Positions 27,580 through 35,707 of a DNA stretch of 64,000 nucleotides are shown piece after piece. Position 1 is the first letter of the stretch. Each line of letters starts with the position of its first letter. A program made the translations under genes and the position numbers. This DNA comes from Campylobacter novaezeelandiae (GTDB lineage: Bacteria; Campylobacterota; Campylobacteria; Campylobacterales; Campylobacteraceae): positions 1 to 64,000 of the forward strand of contig NZ_QPGR01000007.1 in NCBI RefSeq assembly GCF_004323845.1. The letters run 5' to 3'. The notes under the pieces were generated by a model, which ran no database searches, was not told the origin of the DNA, and saw only the letters and a program-made list of their open reading frames with translations.

Positions 27580-27843
27580 TTAACCTTCATATCCTAAAAT
27601 TTCAGCACCCAAACCAATAAAAATATCATTTTGTCTTTCTTTTATAAGCTCATCATTTTCAAGTATAAATTTTTTCACATCTTTATCATTAATCTTTTGT
27701 TGCTCTAAAAGCTCTATCATGGCTATATATTCTGCAAAAAAATTATCAAAAGTTTTTTCTAGTGCTCCTAAATTTCCATTTTTAATAATTTCTATAAATT
27801 TTTCTTTAGGTGTTTTATTTAACATTTCATCAAAAATATCCAT
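27580..27843 (-). CDS. Small conserved hypothetical protein
   Basis: An 87-residue acidic, mostly helical soluble protein (KTPKEKFIEIIKNGNLGALEKTFDNFFAEYIAMIELLEQ). It has no signal peptide or membrane helix. It opens a minus-strand run that continues with the exported protein, ispB and hemA. I do not recognise a family. Confidence 0.75.
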   Translation of the reverse strand: MDIFDEMLNKTPKEKFIEIIKNGNLGALEKTFDNFFAEYIAMIELLEQQKINDKDVKKFILENDELIKERQNDIFIGLGAEILGYEG

Positions 27844-27991
27844 TATTTTCCTTAATTAATGACAAACTGATTATAAAATTTTAATAGTTAAAAGTAGCTA
27901 AATTAAAATAATAAATAAAAAATATTAAATAATTTTTAATTATTTTTATAATATTTATATAATAAGCTAAACATAAAGTTTAGCTTAAAAA

Positions 27992-28543
27992 TTAATTTTC
28001 AACTCTACTAGCATATTCAACACCCAAATCAAAAGCTTTTGCATTAGCTTCTTTTGTTTTAATTGGCACCATATCAAGCATAATTTCTTTTAAAATATTT
28101 AAATCAATACACTTACTCATATAAGCAGCAATAGCTAATGCAATCACAGATTGGGTTGCTACATTACCCACTTCATCTTTGGCAATACTAATAATAGGAA
28201 TTTTAAAAATTTTCCATTTTTTATAATCTTGCTCATCAGGATATACTAAATTTGGCTCAATCACTATAATGCCGTTGTCTCTAACACCATCCTTAAAACC
28301 CTTGTATCCTTTGTTTGCAGTAGAAAGCATAAAATCAATTTCACCTTCTATAGCATAAGGAAAGAGAATTTCATTCTCATTTATAATTACATCAACTTTT
28401 GTTGGACCTCCACGTACTTGAGAAGTATAAGTTGAAGCTTTAAAAGCATGAAGTCCTTTTTTAATTGCAGCATTAGCTAAAATTTCACCTGCAGTAATTA
28501 CACCTTGACCTCCCTCACCCCCAAATCTCAACTGAAATTTCAT
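27992..28543 (-). CDS. oorC: 2-oxoglutarate:acceptor oxidoreductase, gamma subunit
   Basis: A 183-residue subunit of the OorDABC complex, which oxidatively decarboxylates 2-oxoglutarate to succinyl-CoA in the TCA cycle, passing electrons to a low-potential carrier in place of NAD. The gamma-domain pattern is clear: RFGGEGGQGVITAGEILANAAIKKGLHA, STYTSQVRGGPTKVDVIIN and NVATQSVIALAIAAYM. It is last in oorDABC, overlapping oorB by four bases. Confidence 0.95.
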   Translation of the reverse strand: MKFQLRFGGEGGQGVITAGEILANAAIKKGLHAFKASTYTSQVRGGPTKVDVIINENEILFPYAIEGEIDFMLSTANKGYKGFKDGVRDNGIIVIEPNLVYPDEQDYKKWKIFKIPIISIAKDEVGNVATQSVIALAIAAYMSKCIDLNILKEIMLDMVPIKTKEANAKAFDLGVEYASRVEN

Positions 28544-29385
28544 TGTAATACTCCTAAATTTACCATTCTTCCTTCTTGAGCCGCCTTACGCACTTCTTCA
28601 TAAGCTTCACAATATTCTATACAATCTTTATTTTGATGCAAAATACCGGTTGGAAATTTACCTTTTTTTTCTTGAGAATTCATTTGTTCAAATTTGGTTT
28701 TCTCAACACAACGATCTTTGATCCAATTAAGCATAGAAACCGCTTCTCCCATCTTATTTTTACGCCCAAGATTAATATGACAATTTGAAAAAATATCAAC
28801 AAAACTATAGCCTTTATGCTCTAAAGCTTTATAAATAATATTATCAAGTTTATTTATTTCTATTACATTTGATCTTGCCACAAATGTAGCACCAGCAGCT
28901 TTTGTAAGTTCACAAGCATCAAAATTAGGATCTATATTGCCAAATTGAGCTGTAACAGTATAAAAACCTAATGGAGTAGTTGGAGAGGTCTGAGAATTTG
29001 TTAGTCCATAGATAAAATTATTAATTAATATATGAGTGATGTCAATATTTCTTCTACATCCATGTATAGTATGGTTTCCACCAATAGCCAAAGTATCTCC
29101 ATCTCCACTTACAACAATCACATGTTTTTTAGGATTTGCCAATTTAATACCGGTTGCATAAGCAATAGCTCTACCATGAGTTGTATGCACTGTATTACAA
29201 TTTACATAAGAACTAGTTCTACCACTACATCCTATACCAGAAACCAAACAAACATCATCCATACTCCAACCAATTTTTTCTATAGCACGGATAATGCTTT
29301 TTAAAATAACACCATCACCGCAGCCCCAGCACCACTGAGTTGGAAGCTTATCCACTCTTAAATATTCATCATAATTAAAAGCCAT
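28540..29385 (-). CDS. oorB: 2-oxoglutarate:acceptor oxidoreductase, beta subunit
   Basis: A 281-residue thiamine-diphosphate-binding subunit. It contains WCWGCGDGVILKSI and GIGCSGRTSSYVNCNTVHTTHGRAIAYATGIKL, which supply cluster-ligand cysteines and the cofactor pocket. The ThDP/Mg motif VVSGDGDTLAIGGNHTIHGCRRN, followed by NNFIYGLTNSQTSPTTP, is typical of 2-oxoacid:ferredoxin oxidoreductase beta subunits. It directly follows oorA with no gap. Confidence 0.96.
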   Translation of the reverse strand: MAFNYDEYLRVDKLPTQWCWGCGDGVILKSIIRAIEKIGWSMDDVCLVSGIGCSGRTSSYVNCNTVHTTHGRAIAYATGIKLANPKKHVIVVSGDGDTLAIGGNHTIHGCRRNIDITHILINNFIYGLTNSQTSPTTPLGFYTVTAQFGNIDPNFDACELTKAAGATFVARSNVIEINKLDNIIYKALEHKGYSFVDIFSNCHINLGRKNKMGEAVSMLNWIKDRCVEKTKFEQMNSQEKKGKFPTGILHQNKDCIEYCEAYEEVRKAAQEGRMVNLGVLQ

Positions 29386-30510
29386 TTATAAATTCTCCTT
29401 TACCTTAACTATAATTTCATCCGGTGTAATAGGACGTCCATTAGCTTTATGAAGCGAAATCAAATCACTTCTTTTACTTACTCTTTGCACCTCTTCTAAA
29501 TACTGGCCCATATTGAGCTCGCAAACCATAATTTTTTCAAATTTTTTAACAATTCTTTCAATTTCATTTTCGGCTACAGGATATAAAGTAATAGGTCTAA
29601 AAAGTCCTGCTTTTACTCCTTCTTTTCTCAATCTTAAAATAGCTTCTTTTGCAGAACGAGAAACACTTCCATAAGCAATAATTAAAAATTCTGCATCCTC
29701 AAGATAATATTCCTCATAAGAACATATTTCATTGGTGCGATTTTTAATTTTTCCAATAAGTCTTTGTATATTTTTTTTAACAATCTCTCCATCTTCTGTT
29801 GGAAAGCCTATATCTCCGTGATGAAGTCCAGTAATATGATAACGATAACCTGAAAAAAATGGATTTAAAACAGCACTTTCATTCTCACCCACAGCATAAG
29901 GTTTATAATCTTTTTTATCTCCTTCAAATTTAGCACGATTAATAATTTCTAAATCTTTCAATTCTGGAAGCATTGCTTTTCCATTCATATGACCAATAGT
30001 TTCATCCATGAGTAAAAAAACTGGGGTCATAAATTTTTCAGCCAAATTAAAAGCCCTTATTGTCTCGGTATAAGATTCTTCTAAAGACGCAGGAGCAATA
30101 GCAATACTTGCATAATCTCCATGGGTTGGAGACTTTGCTTGAAACAAATCCCCTTGTGCTACCCTTGTTGGAAGTCCAGTAGAAGGACCACCTCTCATTA
30201 CATTTACAATTACTAAAGGAATTTCTGCAATAAAAGCATAACCAATTTGCTCTGATTTCAAAGAAATACCAGGACCACTACTTGCTGTCATTGATTTTAC
30301 TCCACTCATTGAAGCACCTATAGCTACACTTATACCCGAAATTTCATCCTCCATTTGAATGAAAGTGCCATTATTTTTTGGCAACAAATAACTTAATTCA
30401 TGAGCTATTTCTGAACTTGGAGTAATAGGATAGCCTCCAAAAAATTTACATCCACAATCAATTGCAGCCTTTGCAATCAATGAATTTCCAGTTGCTATAA
30501 TTTCTCTCAT
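29386..30510 (-). CDS. oorA: 2-oxoglutarate:acceptor oxidoreductase, alpha subunit
   Basis: A 374-residue subunit carrying the pyrimidine-binding part of the active site. It has GNSLIAKAAIDCGCKFFGGYPITPSSEIAHEL, EDEISGISVAIGASMSGVKSMTASSGPGISLKSEQIGYA, and VMRGGPSTGLPTRVAQGDL, all conserved in the family. The C-terminal transketolase-like domain (YGSVSRSAKEAI, ELNMGQYLEEVQR) is complete. It lies 15 bases after oorD. Confidence 0.96.
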   Translation of the reverse strand: MREIIATGNSLIAKAAIDCGCKFFGGYPITPSSEIAHELSYLLPKNNGTFIQMEDEISGISVAIGASMSGVKSMTASSGPGISLKSEQIGYAFIAEIPLVIVNVMRGGPSTGLPTRVAQGDLFQAKSPTHGDYASIAIAPASLEESYTETIRAFNLAEKFMTPVFLLMDETIGHMNGKAMLPELKDLEIINRAKFEGDKKDYKPYAVGENESAVLNPFFSGYRYHITGLHHGDIGFPTEDGEIVKKNIQRLIGKIKNRTNEICSYEEYYLEDAEFLIIAYGSVSRSAKEAILRLRKEGVKAGLFRPITLYPVAENEIERIVKKFEKIMVCELNMGQYLEEVQRVSKRSDLISLHKANGRPITPDEIIVKVKENL

Positions 30511-30525
30511 TTTGTTCTTCCTATG

Positions 30526-30834
30526 CTAAAGTTTTTTATAATTATTATCTTTTATTAGTTTTGCTCTATCTTTTGCTTGTGGCGTCAACTTGGCAAATTG
30601 AAATTCGCTTTTTTTGGCTACCATAATTGCAAAATCTGGACAGTGTGCTTCACACTCGCTACAACCTATACAAGATTCAGGGTGTACTACTTCTATCATT
30701 TGGCCTAAAACGGCATGAACATCATCACGCATCGCTAAAACCCCAGCTGGACAATAACTTACACATATATTACAAGCTTTACATCTTTGCTCATCAACCC
30801 AAACTGGAGTATTTTTTGGTGCCATCAAGCTCAT
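30526..30834 (-). CDS. oorD: 2-oxoglutarate:acceptor oxidoreductase, delta (ferredoxin-like) subunit
   Basis: A 102-residue subunit with two 4Fe-4S motifs, CKACNICVSYCPAG and CIGCSECEAHCPDF, which carries electrons out of the catalytic subunits. It is first in oorDABC. Upstream, where C. jejuni has icd-mdh-sucC-sucD as I recall, this genome has 124 AT-rich bases and then the AsmA-like gene. Confidence 0.95.
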   Translation of the reverse strand: MSLMAPKNTPVWVDEQRCKACNICVSYCPAGVLAMRDDVHAVLGQMIEVVHPESCIGCSECEAHCPDFAIMVAKKSEFQFAKLTPQAKDRAKLIKDNNYKKL

Positions 30835-30958
30835 TTATTCTCCTTGATAAATAAAATCTAAATAATTATTTTAATTTGAATTTATTTTTAATTTTATTAA
30901 ATACAATAATTTTCATAAAAAAATACCGAACTTTGTTTCAAATAGTGAATTTTTAAAA

Positions 30959-33505
30959 TCATTTAAACAAATTTGTTGGCAATTCAATAATATTTTTTAT
31001 AAGATTAAAAGGTGATTTAACAACATCTCCTAAAATTTGAGTATGAAAACTAGGATTATCCAAAGAACCATCCACTTTAATGTTTGTACTTATTTCTTGA
31101 TTTTTACCTAAAATAACATAATTTAAAATTGGAACTTTAGAAATAACGCTAGAGGCTGATTTTAAAGTTTTGAGCTCTAAATTTAAATCTATATTTTTTA
31201 AACGCAAGTTTACGCTTCCAATTCCAAAAATATCAACACTTTCTCCATTTAAACTAATAGCCTTAATTCTAAATAAATCTTTTCTACGATCAAAAACAAT
31301 TTCTCCATCAATAACACTAAGACCTTTTTCATTAAAGGTTGGTGTTTTAAATAAAAGCAAGCTAGGAACCGTATCAATAAAACTTATAAGTTGATTTGTC
31401 CCTTTTAAATCTTTGATAAAAGTATTTTTAATCTTAAATCGTCCTTCAAAATCTTCAAAATTTCTACCGGTAATATTTAAATCAAAAACTCCTTGCAACA
31501 CAGCTTGCTTTTGAAGGAAAGTATTTAAAAACTCATCATTAATATTGTTAATATTTAAATTAATATAATTTGGAGAAAAATTAAAATTTAGATTTGTATT
31601 ATTTTTATTAGCTCTAATATTTAGAGTATTTTCATTTAAGATTGCCTCTAAGCGATCAAATGATAAAATATTATTAGTGTCTTTAAGAATAATACTAAAA
31701 TTAGCTCCACCAAAATAGATATTTTGAATATTAGATTCTAAATTAAAAAATCTTTCTTTATCTTCTTTATAAATATAAGTCAAATTTTTAAGATGAATTT
31801 CTTTATTTTTATCATTTAATATGGCGCTAATTAAATCACTTTCTGAATTAATCAAAACTGTATCTTGCTTTTTTTCTATAAAAAAACTATCCTTTTCATA
31901 AGGAATATTACCATTTAAAAAATTGCTTTGAAATGATGCATTGTTAATCTGTATTTTGAAATTATCAAAATCAATTCCTTCATAAGTAATATTTTGAGCG
32001 CTTTTAAAACCTAATTGTTTAAGCAAAGGAGAATATAAATTTAATATAGAAGGATTATTTAGATTAATTTTTAAATTATCAAGAATCTCTAAATCAAGTT
32101 GCCATTTAGGGATAAAAACTTTACAATTTTGAGAAAAATCAAGATCTATAATAACATTTTCATTTTTGATATTAATAATATTGTTTGCTATTTCAAATTG
32201 TCCTATTTTTGTATTAAATTGTCCTATTTTTGTGTTTAAATCAATACTAGCATTAAAATCAGCCTTTAAAAATTTATTTGCAATATCAGCTTCTTCTATA
32301 TTTAATAAATTATTATTTATTTTAATTAAAGCTTTACTAACATTTGTATCTAAAAAACTTAAAACAGAATTTTCTACAACAAATTCTCCATTAAAAAGAC
32401 TCTGATCCTTATAAAAGCCAAGATCTAAAATAAAATCACTTTTTACCTTTCCTTCTTTTTGAAAAAATGGTATTTTAACGTCATAAAAATCAAGCGCTTT
32501 CCATAGTTTTTGATCCAATTTTAAATTATTGGATATAATATGTAAATAAATTCCTGCTTTATTTTCATCCATCAAATCATAAATATAAATTTTACTTGCA
32601 CTCAAATCTGCTTGTTTGTAACTAGCTTTTTTGAAATCAAAATTAAGTCTTTGTTTATTTAAATTTAAATTAAGTTTTGGAATTTCAATTGGATCCATTT
32701 TGTTATCCAAGCTAATTTTAACCCTATCAACATAACCAGAAGCTTCGATGTTATCTAAATAATATTTATTTTTATTAAAATCTATAAAACCTTTAATATA
32801 GTCTAAATAATAAAACTCTCCTTTAATTCTATGTCCAACCCATAAAATAAGATCTTCTGGAAGTTCAATTTTATTTTTAATTTTATTAAAAATGTCTAAA
32901 GTATTTTTAAAGCTAACTTCTTTAAAATTATATGCAAGTTGACCATTTTTATAAGAAAGATTGATGTTAAAATTAATTAGATTAGAACTTGCCTTAGCAT
33001 CAAAAAAATAAAACTCACTCTTAGTATTAATATCCAAATTCCCAACTATGCTTAAATTATAATCTCTAATAAACATTTTTTCTATATTTGCTTTTATATT
33101 ATTCTCTTCTTTTTGCAGGGTTGTTTTTAGAAAAAATAAATTATTATCTATAAAAAACTCATTATTTTTAAATAAAATTTTCAAATGATAATCTTTAAAA
33201 GCTAAATTACGAATATCCATTTCTTGTATAAAAATATAAAAATATTTTAAATTTTCAGCAAGATTTAAAAGCTTAACTGAGGAAAATTGGCTAGTTTGCT
33301 TTTTAGAATCAATATTTGATTTTTGATAAATACTAATATTTTTTGCTTTTACAATTAATTTTTTATCTAATTTAATATATAATTGCTCTAATTTTAAAAA
33401 ATCAAACTGGACACTTGATATGGAAATTCCGTTTTTTAAAACCAAAAATAATAATATTATAAATACAGAAATCGCTAATAAAAAATACAATATTTTCTTT
33501 TTCAT
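30959..33505 (-). CDS. AsmA/TamB-like membrane-anchored periplasmic protein
   Basis: An 848-residue protein with one N-terminal membrane anchor (KKKILYFLLAISVFIILLFLVL) and a very long beta-rich periplasmic part made of repeated amphipathic strands. The C-terminal region contains LKGTNQLISFIDTVPSLLLFKTPTFNEKGLSVIDGEIVFDRRKDLFRIKAISLNGESVDIFGIGSVNLRLKNIDLNLELKTL (given here for its DUF3971/AsmA_2 character). Such proteins form grooves thought to move lipids between inner and outer membranes. It is head-to-head with mltG, with overlapping start codons. Confidence 0.8.
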   Translation of the reverse strand: MKKKILYFLLAISVFIILLFLVLKNGISISSVQFDFLKLEQLYIKLDKKLIVKAKNISIYQKSNIDSKKQTSQFSSVKLLNLAENLKYFYIFIQEMDIRNLAFKDYHLKILFKNNEFFIDNNLFFLKTTLQKEENNIKANIEKMFIRDYNLSIVGNLDINTKSEFYFFDAKASSNLINFNINLSYKNGQLAYNFKEVSFKNTLDIFNKIKNKIELPEDLILWVGHRIKGEFYYLDYIKGFIDFNKNKYYLDNIEASGYVDRVKISLDNKMDPIEIPKLNLNLNKQRLNFDFKKASYKQADLSASKIYIYDLMDENKAGIYLHIISNNLKLDQKLWKALDFYDVKIPFFQKEGKVKSDFILDLGFYKDQSLFNGEFVVENSVLSFLDTNVSKALIKINNNLLNIEEADIANKFLKADFNASIDLNTKIGQFNTKIGQFEIANNIINIKNENVIIDLDFSQNCKVFIPKWQLDLEILDNLKINLNNPSILNLYSPLLKQLGFKSAQNITYEGIDFDNFKIQINNASFQSNFLNGNIPYEKDSFFIEKKQDTVLINSESDLISAILNDKNKEIHLKNLTYIYKEDKERFFNLESNIQNIYFGGANFSIILKDTNNILSFDRLEAILNENTLNIRANKNNTNLNFNFSPNYINLNINNINDEFLNTFLQKQAVLQGVFDLNITGRNFEDFEGRFKIKNTFIKDLKGTNQLISFIDTVPSLLLFKTPTFNEKGLSVIDGEIVFDRRKDLFRIKAISLNGESVDIFGIGSVNLRLKNIDLNLELKTLKSASSVISKVPILNYVILGKNQEISTNIKVDGSLDNPSFHTQILGDVVKSPFNLIKNIIELPTNLFK

Positions 33506-34415
33506 GCGTTACTTCTTTCTATTTATTATCTTTGGAATTTTTTACTACTTGCTTTTTCCGCTTAAAAGTAATTCTGTAGTTTATATCCCTAAAGGCTCAG
33601 TAGGACAAATTATATCATATTTAAATCAAAATAATTATCAAATGAGTACAATAGATAAATATATTCTATATTTTTTAGGGCATCCTCAATCTGGTTGGAT
33701 TAATATAGGAAATGAAAAATTAAACCGCGCTGAGTTTTTATATAAACTTACCGTATCTAAAGCTGCACTTGAAACAATCACTTTAATACCTGGTGAGACA
33801 ACTATCATATTTTTAGATCAAGTCGCCAAACAATTAGATCTTAACAAAACTATACTCTTAAAAGAATTTGAAAAGCAAGCTCCTTATAAAGAAGGGGTTT
33901 TAATGCCAGAAACTTATAAAATTCCCAAAGGAATCACAGAATCTTTATTTATCAATTTTATATTAAAATATTCAGAAAATAATTTTCAAAAAATATCAAA
34001 AAAAATTTTTGGTGAGTATAATGCAAAAAAATGGCACCAATACATTATAATAGCTTCAATTATTCAAAAAGAAGCCGCAAGTGAAGATGAAATGCCGATT
34101 GTTTCAAGTGTTATTTATAATCGCCTCAAAAAAGGAATGAAACTTCAAATGGATGGAACCCTTAATTATGGAATTTATTCTCATGAAAAAATAACTCCTC
34201 AAAGAATAAAACAAGATAATACTTCTTATAATACTTATAAATTTAGTGGCATTCCACAAGATGCTATTTGCAATGTTTCATTAAATGCTATTAAGGCTGC
34301 TATTTTTCCAATAAAAAGTGATTATTTATATTTTGTAAGAGATAAAAACACAAAAAAACATATTTTTACTACCAATATTAAAGATCACAATAATGCTATC
34401 AATAGGCAAAAATAA
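33504..34415 (+). CDS. mltG: Endolytic murein transglycosylase MltG
   Basis: A 303-residue inner-membrane enzyme that cuts nascent glycan strands. One N-terminal helix (YFFLFIIFGIFYYLLFPL) precedes a LysM-like segment (IPKGSVGQIISYLNQN). The catalytic YceG domain follows, with ASIIQKEAASEDEMPIVSSVIYNRLKKGMKLQMDGTLNYG, in which the glutamate of QKEA is catalytic, and a YNTYKFSGIPQDAICNVS block. ATG at 33504 gives the usual short N-terminus; an upstream ATG at 33420 would extend it 28 residues into the opposite gene. Confidence 0.93.
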   Translation: MRYFFLFIIFGIFYYLLFPLKSNSVVYIPKGSVGQIISYLNQNNYQMSTIDKYILYFLGHPQSGWINIGNEKLNRAEFLYKLTVSKAALETITLIPGETTIIFLDQVAKQLDLNKTILLKEFEKQAPYKEGVLMPETYKIPKGITESLFINFILKYSENNFQKISKKIFGEYNAKKWHQYIIIASIIQKEAASEDEMPIVSSVIYNRLKKGMKLQMDGTLNYGIYSHEKITPQRIKQDNTSYNTYKFSGIPQDAICNVSLNAIKAAIFPIKSDYLYFVRDKNTKKHIFTTNIKDHNNAINRQK

Positions 34416-34432
34416 TGGAACATTTTTTGCTT
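34416..34432 (+). promoter_or_regulatory. Sigma-54 promoter of flgB-flgC-fliE
   Basis: TGGAAC-N6-TTGCTT with GG (34417-34418) and GC (34429-34430) ten bases apart, the defining -24/-12 spacing. It starts directly after the mltG stop and lies 35 bases before the flgB start. Rod and hook genes of Campylobacter are known to be RpoN-dependent through FlgSR. Confidence 0.88.
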
Positions 34433-34466
34433 ATGATATTTAAACATCAAAATAAAAAGGAATAAA

Positions 34467-34898
34467 ATGATCTCACCATTTAAATCAAAAGAACTTGTAG
34501 TAAGTGCTTTAGCTGGTAGAAATTTAAGAAATCAACTCATTAATTCTAATTTAGCAAATGTTGATACTCCTTTTTATAAAGCAAGAGATATTGAATTTGA
34601 AACAGCATTGGTAAATCGTGCTAATGAAATTTTTAAAAAAAATAATAATAAAGAATTACAATTAGCACTAACAGAGCAAGGACATCAAAAACCTTGGAAA
34701 TTTCCAGATCCAAGCAAATCAACAATTTATTTAAGAGATGGACATTTGGCAAGAAATGACGCAAATACAGTAGATCTTGATGTAGAAACTACAGAAATGA
34801 GCAAAAATACAGTTATGATAACAGCCCTTGATGGAGTTTTAAGAAGACAAAGTAATATTTTTAGCTCTATTATTGATGCAAGTTCTAAATTAAGTTAA
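34467..34898 (+). CDS. flgB: Flagellar basal-body rod protein FlgB
   Basis: A 143-residue proximal rod subunit exported by the flagellar type III system. The N-terminal helix has LAGRNLRNQLINSNLANVDTPFYKARDIEFE, the FlgB form of the rod-protein signature, and the C-terminal helix has VDLDVETTEMSKNTVMITALDGVLRRQ. It is the first gene after a sigma-54 promoter, with AAAAGGA before ATG. Confidence 0.96.
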   Translation: MISPFKSKELVVSALAGRNLRNQLINSNLANVDTPFYKARDIEFETALVNRANEIFKKNNNKELQLALTEQGHQKPWKFPDPSKSTIYLRDGHLARNDANTVDLDVETTEMSKNTVMITALDGVLRRQSNIFSSIIDASSKLS

Positions 34899-34907
34899 AG
34901 GAAAATT

Positions 34908-35402
34908 ATGGCATACTTAAGTGATTTTGATATAAGTGGATATGGTTTAAGTGCTCAACGCTTTAGAATGAATGTAATTAGCTCAAATATAGCTAATGCA
35001 AATACAACCAGAACCGCAGAAGGTGGACCTTATAGAAGAAGAGAGGTTATTTTTAAAGCAACGGATTTTGATAAATTATTAAATGAGCAAATTAACAAAG
35101 ATAATAATTTTTTAAAATATGAGAATCCTTTAAATGATCCGACTTCTCCAAAAGATGCTAAACCTGCTATTATGAGCGTTGTAGTTGATAAAGTTGTAAG
35201 AGATGACAAGGATTTTCGCATGAAATATGATCCATCACACCCAGATGCTAATGCAGAAGGATATGTGGCTTATCCTAATGTTAATCCAGTTATTGAAATG
35301 GCCGATTTAATTGAAGCTACTAGGGCTTATCAAGCAAACGTAAGTGCTTTTACAAGTGCTAAAACCATAGCACAAAGTGCTATTGATTTACTTAAAGGTT
35401 AA
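34908..35402 (+). CDS. flgC: Flagellar basal-body rod protein FlgC
   Basis: A 164-residue rod subunit. It has the conserved N-terminal GYGLSAQRFRMNVISSNIANANTTRTAEGGPYRRREV and the C-terminal YVAYPNVNPVIEMADLIEATRAYQANVSAFTSAK, both of the FlgC type. Nine bases separate it from flgB and two from fliE, so the three form one unit. Confidence 0.97.
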   Translation: MAYLSDFDISGYGLSAQRFRMNVISSNIANANTTRTAEGGPYRRREVIFKATDFDKLLNEQINKDNNFLKYENPLNDPTSPKDAKPAIMSVVVDKVVRDDKDFRMKYDPSHPDANAEGYVAYPNVNPVIEMADLIEATRAYQANVSAFTSAKTIAQSAIDLLKG

Positions 35403-35404
35403 GA

Positions 35405-35704
35405 ATGAATAATATTAATGATTTAAGACTTAATACAATTACAAATAACAATTTATCTAATAATAAAAATTCAAGTAATATTGGAGATGAATTTTCACAA
35501 CTTCTTAAAAATGAAATTAAAAGTCTTAATAAAACTCAAGAAGAAGCTGAAGCAGCTATGACAGATATAGCAACTGGGGAAGTTAAAGATCTGCATCAAG
35601 CTGCAATTGCTATAACTAAAGCTGAAAGTAGCATGAAATTCATGCTTGAGGTTAGAAATAAAGCTATTAATGCATATAAAGAAATCACAAGAACACAAAT
35701 TTAA
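35405..35704 (+). CDS. fliE: Flagellar hook-basal body complex protein FliE
   Basis: A 99-residue protein that links the MS ring to the rod. After a polar Asn-rich start it has the family core FSQLLKNEIKSLNKTQEEAEAAMTDIATGEVKDLHQAAIAITKAESSMKFMLEVRNKAINAYKEI. It is third in the flgB operon, and ftsI begins three bases after its stop. Confidence 0.96.
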   Translation: MNNINDLRLNTITNNNLSNNKNSSNIGDEFSQLLKNEIKSLNKTQEEAEAAMTDIATGEVKDLHQAAIAITKAESSMKFMLEVRNKAINAYKEITRTQI

Positions 35705-35707
35705 GCT

